Source: Atriophallophorus winterbourni
Lineage: Eukaryota > Platyhelminthes > Trematoda > Plagiorchiida > Microphallidae
Length of the DNA stretch: 64,000 nt
Direction of reading: 5' to 3'
NCBI GenBank assembly: GCA_013407085.1
Contig: JACCGJ010002861.1
Span: 1-64,000, forward strand
In this document: positions 1 through 9,900 of the stretch, piece by piece
Position numbering within the stretch: position 1 is the first letter of the stretch
How the letters are laid out: each line of letters opens with the position of its first letter
Position numbers and translations under genes: made by a program
Notes under the pieces: model-generated
What the model was told of the DNA's origin: nothing
The model's input: only the letters and a program-made list of their open reading frames with translations
The model's database searches: none

Positions 1-19
1 TGACGATTGTCGGCACCTG

Positions 20-96
20 GTGGGGCTGTGATGGCACGTAGGAAACGACGTTCGACTTTCAAACGGAGGGTGTAGGTTTGAATCCAGATCCCCACC
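20..96 (+). other. tRNA-like sequence, possible SINE head
   Basis: The segment opens GGTGGGG and closes CCCCACC, which would pair as a 7 bp acceptor stem. Between them are a box A-like TGGCACGTAGG and a box B-like GGTTTGAATCC at plausible spacing. The T-stem pairs poorly, so this is more likely a tRNA-derived SINE head or pseudo-tRNA than a working tRNA. Confidence 0.35.
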
Positions 97-139
97 GTAG
101 CCAGTACCAAAAATAAAGATCCTTATTTAGGCACGCGTT

Positions 140-400
140 GCAATCACACACACACACACCCCACGACCGGTTTCGTGCTGTTTGCACTCATCAAGTAAGG
201 GCAGTACGATCAGGATACACGTGTTTTGAAACAGTAGTGGAATGTTAAACAAGTTGTGCCTGTCAGCCACTGTTGGGTGAGGTTGGTACGACCAACCTGT
301 TCAATCACATGTGCCCATACACATGTAGGTGGGGTTAAACCCATGGTCATGAACAAAGAACCTCATTTGCATGCATTTCCATCACACCACAGAGTCCACC
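140..400 (-). repeat. Hammerhead (retrozyme-like) repeat unit, single copy
   Basis: This single unit belongs to the family that is tandem at the right edge. The ribozyme motif is on the minus strand at 159-200. The core reads TTGATGA (consensus CTGATGA, so C3 is mutated), stem II is GTGC/GCAC with loop AAACA, then GAA, the palindrome ACCGGT and C before GTGGGG. The conserved hairpin TTGGTACGACCAA lies around 280-296 and a second hairpin, CACATGTG...ACATGT, near 305-327. It follows a short CA repeat (about 145-158). Confidence 0.7.
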
Positions 401-693
401 TTCAACAAACCATGTACATTGATGTGCAAACATCGAATTAGCGAAGCAAGCATACGTACAAATCAACAATTAGAATTTCAAACAACAATCTTTCGACGAT
501 TAAGTTCAATAAACCGATGAGATGCAAAGGTAAAGATGCCACAGTAGACATCAAAAAAGCCCAAAAAAGAATATCACAAGACTAAACTCAAGCGATTAAT
601 CCCTACCCAACAGCGCGAGCGGTGAGCAGGTTGACATTTGTACCAACACACTTGTAGTATAAAACAATTGAACGACAGATAAAGCCCGCTTGA

Positions 694-970
694 CTAGTCG
701 AGTGAGGTGGCTGTCAATATCCCCATGATAACGCGTTTCAATGTGATTCGCGAAAATGAAACGCACTTTTTGACGTAAGCGTGGGAAAGGACTTTCCCGA
801 AATTAATGTACGGGTCCTTTTCCTGCAGCATCGAATAGAAACTGGCAACACAACCCGAGAGATCGACATTCAACGGGACGCGGGCACCGCTCGCTGCCCG
901 TGGAGCAGATTCAATCTCCAAAGCGACAAGCCATCGACGGACGGAATCGGGTTCACCGGAGGTTTGGTTG
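694..970 (-). CDS. PAP: Poly(A) polymerase exon 9 with stop codon
   Basis: This final 277 bp exon encodes SVRRWLVALEIE, then NVDLSGCVASFYSML and HAYVKKCVSF. These align with FRTMWVIGLVFKK, DLTYDIQSFTDTVYRQA and AAMHVKRKQL of the RNA-binding domain. The reading frame closes at TAG (694-696), only about 15 residues past the conserved domain. I see no AATAAA on the minus strand within the next 200 bp, so the polyadenylation site is unresolved. Confidence 0.88.
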
Positions 971-3900
971 CTGTGGGACGATAAAGTAAGGAGATTATAA
1001 TAGAACACAGAGAGAAAACAAAGTTATGCTTGTATGGGACTGATATATAGGGTTCGTACAACGAACCACGATGTTCAGACACAGAATCACAAAGTGATTC
1101 TTGGTCAAAGCACTCAAGGCGCTCGTGGATGACCAAAGTAATGTGTTGCTCACATCCCCATCCCTTACACACCACTACCGGTTTCAGGCTGTTTGCCATC
1201 GTCAGGTGGAGACAGTAAGATCAGGTTCAGTGAGCCTTGAAACAGTGGATTAAAGGTAAACAAGGTTATGCTTGTATGCCAACTGTTATATAGGGTTCGT
1301 ACAACGAACCACGATGTTCAGACACACGATCACAAAGTGATTCTTGGTCAAAGCACTCATGGATGACCAAAGTAAGGGATGGGGATGTGAGCAACACATT
1401 ACTTAGACCACAGAGAGAATTTCAACGCACAGAAATACAATTAAGCAATGTAGATATATTCCAGAAAACAAACGGATCAACCAAGCTTGAAATCATTCAG
1501 AGTAAGTGCTTTAGGCAGAGCTAAGTTGGGAAAAATAAACAATTGTAATTTAGAAACGCGATGATGGTTTTCGTTGAATGGACAAGTGCTTGCGAATGTG
1601 TATGAGAGACCTCGCTGCGATTTTAATTTGTTGTTACCGTGATAAGCTGACATCATTGTAAACAAAGTTACACTTGAATGCTACTGTTACATAGGCTTAT
1701 CCACTGTTTCAAGGATCACTGAACGGATGTGCAATCGTGCAGCATTTCTGTGCTGTGCGGCTAACATCGTGCTAAATAGATTGGCGGACGGTAATGAGCT
1801 GCATGCTGAAACACGCTGTAGTCTCAGTATCATTTCTATTTCCCTCCTTCGGTCTAGGCCTGGGCAGCCTGACAGTATCTTAGCCCACGTGCAGTCATTG
1901 GCTGTGCGGCACTTTGCCTGGATCAGGCTTGTGCTTTTATACATACACATACAATATCGTCATCCTTGGTTTGACGAAGCTTCTGTGACAAGTGAAACCG
2001 TACCAAAAATCTGCTCATTGTACACTCTTCAGAATCATTGAAGGAGTTTCAAAAGAAACCGGAAATACTCCAGTAATCATTAGACATATAGCATAGGACA
2101 ATTTCCACTCAAGAGACCAAACAGAAACGTACGTAGTCGGGATGGAAGAAATTCGAGCGGAACATATGTGAATCTGTTCCTCGAAATCTTGCGCCAAATG
2201 CCGTAGTTTACTATCGACCAATCCGGCAGCGATTTTCATATTGTCACGCGACGGAACGGTTAGCGTCCAAAGTAAAAAATGGCTGTGGGAGAAAAATAGC
2301 AATGCATTAAACGTAATAGAAACTAGACAAGTATAAGATCATTAAAACGAGGTCACTACGGTAAATTATTTAGCGAACGAACACGTAAACAACACAAGGT
2401 AGAATAAAAACAAAGGATACTACTAACAAACACGGAAGTAGAGAGAAAATTAACGAGCAAACCATTGGGCAGTTGTTGTCTCGGGGCTCAATAATCACCG
2501 CTGATTCCACTGTGTATGGCTAAAAGCAAGAGAAAGGATCGAGAAGTTCAGAATGTGAAGACCAATACCCGAGAGAAGGGTAACGAACTTTTGAAATGAT
2601 GAGCCCCAAGGCATCGAAAGTCATTTGTGAGAAGAGTTTGAAATGAAACAAGGTGGTTTTGATAACATGCCAGCAAGGATATATTTGACCCAATCAATAA
2701 TCTGTAAAACCGCAAAATTTGTCCGATAGAATACACCCGGAACACGATCCTTTTTCTCCACTTAATGTACATGGTCAACAGAAAAATGGATGTGAAGGCC
2801 AATAGTACGAATTACACTAAAAATGCCCATATTTTCAACAACAAACAAACAAATATAAGTAACAACAAGTGACTGGCTGATGATGATCAGATCTATTTCG
2901 ATTTTCTTACGCTTGTATTGTAAAGCTTGATGAGAAATATACCGAAAAGGAATTCCTTCGCTTTCTTCACGAAAATATGGTAACATTAGGTGTCATCAAA
3001 ACGGAGACGAAATTAGACGAAGAGTTTGCGGGGTAACCAAACCAATGAGGAAAACGCGAAAGGACGCATTAACCGATAGATCGGTTGGCTAAAAGGTCAT
3101 ACGACATAGAAGTATGTATGTATGAAATCACAAGAATGATCCAGCCAAAGTGCCGCACAGTTAGAGACTGCACATGGACTCAGATATTGTCAGGTTGCCA
3201 ATGCCTAGACAGTTGAGGGCAAGGAAAATAGCAATAGAAGTGCAACTTCACGAACGACGTGAGGATTGCTTAAACAGCAAATATTCAGCAATTACACAAA
3301 AATAATGTTAAAAGTAATAAACAGTCATATTTAATACCGATAACATTTTAGAAACATTGAAGTGCTTACACCGTCAGTGAGACTAGCAAACAGGGAACGT
3401 CATTTGAATTCTAATTCCATTCCGACACACATATGCCCAGAAACAGTAGCTAAAAACGCATCTTTGATAGAACGCAGTAAGACATGGAAACCGAATGCCG
3501 GAATTTAGAGTTTGCAACAGACAATTTGACGCAACCAGAAACTCGTCATCATAAAAATCTATATTGAAATATGTATCTAGAAAACACATATACTCAGCCC
3601 AGATGACAGTTATTCGTGAGGGATCGCGTGCTTCGCAGGCAAAGGTGATATCAAGTTAATGTACAAGCAAGTTGGTCACTTTCATCACCAATTAAAGCAA
3701 ACGATATTATTATTATTATTAGTACTAGTGCGGCAACCAGTGGACTTCGTTTCTTTAAACGTTGAGAGCTTCAAACCGTTAACATTGCTTTCAAAAACGA
3801 AAAAAACAGCGAATTTTCGGAAATCGATTAGAGATAATGAGCACGAACGAAAACACCGGGACGTTATACACCAGATGGGTGATTATGGGAAGATCAAAAT

Positions 3901-6900
3901 GTGTATATACGCATGCATGTAGGTATGAAATCATAGGCAGAGTGCTACACCATCTTATAGAATGCAAATGGGCTGAGATACTGTCAGATTCCTTAACCCT
4001 TTCAGGACGGATGTAACCTTTTGGTTACATGAACTTCGCAAGTCATTTTAAGCTAATTCTAACTGAATTTTCCGAATTTTTTTGCACGGCGGCATACAGA
4101 ATTTTGTCAACTGCAGGGTGGTTTTCTTCTTTGTTCGCAATCATCATTGACTTGTCCACAGTGAAAGAGAAAGTATGTGCTGGTACGGGTTTCGAACGTA
4201 TCCTCACAATTCGCAGTTTTGTGAGCCGAATAAAAATCGTGTGAAAGTCTCAGTTATTATAAATTTTGTTCCAGTATAAACTTAGTGATGCCTACAAAGA
4301 CATTATGTAAAAAAATTGGAATAAATCAGAAAATCTTCGAAATGCGTTGCGTTTAAATAGATGTAACCTTTATGTTACATCCGGCAGAAGTCACCAAAAT
4401 CGTACACTGGTGACTTATGCCGGATGTAACCAATTGGTTACATTTTGTTATTTTCTCAATTATGTGAATATCACAAACTTTTTATATTATTTGTGTTATT
4501 TCACCCCTGGGCAACTCGTTTCCGAAGAAAAAATATTTTATTTCGGGTTAGAAAATAATTCAGGCATGAAAGGGTTAAGCATAAACAGATATTAAACAGG
4601 AAGAAGGAAAAGGCTTTATTCCAGAATATTCGAAATGTCAATTTAAGAGTAATGTTGAAAGAACAGAACTAATTATGTGCAAATGTGCATATATAATATC
4701 AACAAGATAATGTTGACCGAAATTGTTCAATATGAAATTTCGAGAAAGATATCCCGATATAGATGGAGATATACCCATATGATAATGCAAGGTAATATGA
4801 TGTACTCTGATCGTGTCTTTAAAGAAGCATGACTTTGGAAGAGATGAGGGCATGCAGCAGGCGAGAAGCATCATTGAGGATAATATCGATAGGTCGATGA
4901 TAGAAAAACTAAGTTTTAAGGTAATCTCGAGAATGTATTCATAAGGCATAGAGCTTTCGCGTGGAACGATCCTGATATTATGTTCGAGTAACACGCATTT
5001 TTTGACAGAAGTGCCTAAAACATAACAGGTGAACAGTACGACAAATAAGGTAATATACAAAAGATAAAAGCGGAAATAACATAGCCTTCACACCAAGAGA
5101 ACGAAGATGAAAAGCAGAGAGACAAAACCCAAGAAGTACAGGATTGAGATGACGCGTCCAAGTAAGGCGTTCGGAAACGGTGACACCTGGATAATTCACG
5201 TTTCTCTCTTGTGGACTTAAGTCAAGATCAATTAAGACGAATGCAAAATACATCACCACCGCGCAGATTCGAGAACATAAATTCAGAACCGACGTTTAGA
5301 CGGTAATGACAGAGACTGAAACGCGTTCTCGCATGCAGCTTATCACTGGTGGTAACTTATTTAGCACAGAGTTGAGTCGTATATTTGAGGGCGAACATTT
5401 CACATCCGTAGAGGATAAAAAACGAAACCATCAAGTTTCACAGGCGATCCGAGCTCCGATGCGGACACCTAAAGCGACAAATAACATTAGTATAACCAAT
5501 GTGCAATCGTGCAGCATTTCTGTGCTGTGCGGCTAACATCGTGCTAAATTGATTAGCCAACGGTAGTGAGCTGTATGCTGAAACACGCTGGAGTCTCACT
5601 ACCATTTCTATTTTCCCCTCATATCTGTCTAGGCCTGGGCAACCTGACAGTATCTTAGCCCACGTGCAGTCTATGACTGTGCGGCACTTTGCCTGGATCA
5701 GGCTTGTGCTTTCATACATACAGTATAACCTACCAAGTGCGCAGTGTTCTGACCCGAAATCAACAGGCGTCAAATAACATGTCGAATCGAATAGATTGAA
5801 GAATTCGAAAAGAAAACGAATTATGTCGAACTGAGAAACTCATAAAAAGCAATTAACCAATGCAAGAAAAAAGACCAGCCATTAAAAATGAGACCGCAAA
5901 CAATATACCTACTTGAAATGAGCAGTAATATCAAAAGGTTGAAGGAGGTCTTCCCAGGACGCCTGACCTTCTATGATTGCATGCAGATATTTTGATGCTA
6001 GTAAAATAAAGTAGAGCAGAAAACTGATGTGAACAATAATAAAAAGTGAGGCATCTCGTAAGGGAAACAAATCTAATAAATGTATGTATGGAAGCACTAG
6101 CCTTGTCCAGGCAAAGCGCCGCACAGTCAGGGACTGTACGTGGGCTGAGATACTGTCAGGTTGCCCAGGCCCAGACAGATATGAGATAGAAAATAAAAAT
6201 CTTAATAGAACTGTTCACGGAAGGGCGAAAAACAATTCCGAAAGAAATTATTGATAATGATCCTGCGAACAAACCGTCAAGCAAATAATATGAGCCAATA
6301 GCGGACGGGCTACGAAGACTAGGTGCACAGGTTCGAGTCAAATGCTGAGAAGTAAGCGGCGGATATGATGTTTGACATTCGATTGGACCGTCCGATTTGA
6401 AGCCTGTCCGGTCGCACATTTCAGGAAGTATGCTTAACCCCACGACACACACACAGATGTGAAACGGATACCAACAATGGTTGAGAAACTAACCGCGACA
6501 ACCTCACACCCTCTCCAGTGAGTAAAGCCATCCAAAAGTTATCAAATGACACACCGAGTATGAAACCACAAGCCTGATATAGGCAAAGTGCCGCACAATC
6601 ATAGACTGCCCGTTGGCTAAGATACTGTCAGGTTGGATTTGTGCGTTGTGTTCATTGAGCTGGCATGGTAGCAGTAGGAAGTTTCATCATCAACTTAGAT
6701 GACATCGTCAGCTTAGTTTGATGACGAAACGTCCTACTGCTACAATGACAGCTCAGCGAACATACAACGCACAACATACTGGCAGGTTGCCCAGTCCTAG
6801 ACAAACTAAGAGAGAAAAATAAGCCTAAATATTGCAGTGAGACTCTAGCGTGTTTTTCACATGCAGCTCATTATTGTCGGTAAATTCATATAGTATGGCT

Positions 6901-9900
6901 TAGACGGCACAGCACATAAGTATTGCAAGATTGCACACCTGTGCAACGGATACATATGACATATAGGGTACACCATGTGCCACAACGCAACGAGAACAAT
7001 CGCTAAACCAGAAAAAATCAGGCTGAGGAAGTACAACATGAATAGGGCTCGAATGACAAAATGTTCCAAAACAGGAGCAGATAGGGAAGGGTGAGGGACT
7101 TAAAGCGCTACCGAATCTATAGACGAATAAGCACAAACAAACTGAGATGCAGTACTACCACATGCATTCAATCAAGTTTCCTCAACGAGTAGAGCGGATG
7201 GACAACAGCATTGAATACCGAGCAACACGCAACTCGCCGAGGTCAGGGGCAAACAACCAAAACGTGGCGAGAGAGAAGCCTCGGCACCCGACAAATTAAA
7301 CCAATTCGATAACCGAGACAGACAGGCTGAGAGCAATTCTTGTGGTTACGAGATTAATAAACGCATAGACTGATTGGTATGCACTTGTGTTGTCGGAACG
7401 TGGGGCTGAACGTGATTGACGTTCGAAAAGTTAACCTCAGGGGTGAGTCGTGAGGAAATCAACAACTGGACAGGAAATGCAGGGTGATGTCATCAACATT
7501 GAATCAAGTGTCCTCGAGACGACGGTCTACTCAAGGGTTTCGTGACCAGGGGGGGGTCTCACACTCTATGGGGGTGTGAGATATCATTCCACAAGGTGCG
7601 AGATGCTTTTCTAGTTTTTTGTCTTGTAATAAGTGTCGTCATTCTCGGATGATTCATTGTCTTTTTTCAGTGTATGCTCTGTTCGTACAGTGATCATTTC
7701 TCTCGTGTCTAACTGTTGCGCGGCCTTTAAATCGGTCGTGCTTAAAATTAATGTTTCCATATATTTTTCTTTTTTCTATCATCAAGTAACCTTTTCGTTA
7801 TTTTTTAAAGATGTTTCTATATAAGCCAAGGTTATTCTACACCCTGCACTCTTTAAATGCGACGCACGTTATACATTTTGGAACATTGAATTGTTGCTGC
7901 GCCGGTTGAAGAAATTTCAAACGAATACTGAAAAAGCACGATTGAAAAAATCTACAATTTCGTCGATTACCATCACAACGTTTGCTGTCGCTAGTAGACG
8001 AATTTGAAGATGTTTCGGATTTGAAAATTTGACTGACAATCCAAAGTTTTCCATAAAACTATAAAATTTTATCTTCTGTTCATGCATTCTATTCTGAAAA
8101 TTTGTTCAAACAAATACAGCTATTTTCTTCTTCTAAAGGTTGGTCTACTCGAACCGGAAACGCCACCTAGGCTCGATTGTGATCAAAGTCGGTCTCAATT
8201 TGAAGATGCATCAATTATTCGGCTGCGCGAATATTGATACCGAGTCACATTAAGGAACAAACGTTTTCAGTGGCAAACTGCTATAAGCCCAACGGGGCCA
8301 GTGGCCATTTCCGGGTACAATAAAGTGGCACGGGCAACCTGACAGTATTTTAGCGCACGTACAGTCTCCGACTGTGAGGCACTTTGCCTGGACCAGGCTT
8401 GTGCTTTCATACATACACACATAGAGGCAAGATGCTATAACTACTGGGAAGCATTACATCGGTAGCAAGCACCGAGCACTTAGCTGCCGTACGACCATTA
8501 AGATATGGAGAAGAGTTAAACCTAAAAAGCTACCAATCCTGTAGAAGATTAAGCAGAGACAAACTGGGTGGGGATACAACACCTGGAATCAAACATGCAT
8601 CTAAGCAAGTGTTGGGAACGAGTAAAGCGACATGACAGCATGACATTTTGCCATTTACCGCATTATCATGATTGACATCGCAGCTGATGCCGATGGGCTA
8701 AGTATTGCCTATCGCCATGAGAGAGAGTTTTTACCGATTCGGACTGTTTACTCGGGCAAAACGCGGTGGAGTATACGGTCATCGTGTGCTTGTGATAATA
8801 CATTCATGGGCGCAATCGACCGAAGGAGGCCAACAACATTATAATTAACAATCTGGAAAGAACAAAGTCATAAACTTACCGCGCTTGAACTCAGAAATGA
8901 CTGTTCGTAAAGTAGAAGGCCGCACGGTATAGGCCGAGTTTTTATGCGGGAACACTGGGGTAAGTACCGGCATAACAGACGACCATCCGGTAGACGGGTT
9001 CTAAGCATATTTGAATAGAAAGAACCAACATGAAGATAAATAGGAAACATCATCATCATCAGAACACATTACCACCCATTTATCAAGTTATAGGATAGTG
9101 ACAAAGTTACAGACAGTGACAAACTTCACCCCAAGAGAGAGCTACCAATGCAGAATTCATGCAGAAAAAGATGAAAGGCGTTAGTTGGGCAGATTTCGCA
9201 AGTTGATCAAGATAAGTGTCACGCATTTCCATCACACACATATGGTATGAAAGCACAAGTCTGATCCAGACAAAGTGCCGCACAGTCAGAGATCGCACAT
9301 GGGTTAGACAATCAATTTAGCACGATGTTAGCCGCAAAGCACAGAAGTACTGAACGATTGCACATCCGTGCACCCATCAAACACATGCATGCAAATGAGC
9401 ATTTTTGTTAATGATCACGGGTTTAAACCTACCTACATGTGCTTGGGCACATGTGATTGAACAGGTTGGTCGTACCAAGCTTATACAACAGTGGCATACA
9501 AGCGTAACATGTTTAAACAAGTCATTAATTAAATATGTGTATACGTTCTCGTATGGAGGTGGATATGTATATCTAATCAAAAGCTTGGAGCCTGGTATTG
9601 TCGAGCAGTTGAATAGTTTGAAGGTAGTCTATGATCCTGTTACGATGTTGTTCAGATGGTGTTCTCTGAGGTTGTGTAGTTGTTGCCGACCGTTTCGTCA
9701 TCAAGCTGGATGACATCATCACCAAAACGTTTTTAGAAATGACTTGTAATTGGTATTAATCGGTTTTTATAATGTCCAACTGTCCGGATAGACGGGTTAG
9801 TATGATAGCGGAAAATCCTGACGGTTTATATACAGAACGAAAGTGAAGGATTCCTCGAGTTTTTTTTACTGATAAATAGAAAAGAATACTTACCAAACTG

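Noticed and set aside
870..1199. 109-codon minus frame overlapping poly(A) polymerase exon 9
   Set aside because: It is an alternative frame of the exon and a hammerhead repeat; the other frame carries the conserved domain.
1721..1952. SINE-A as a classic tRNA-derived SINE
   Set aside because: I could not find a paired box A and box B at proper spacing in any copy, so only the neutral SINE-like label is used.
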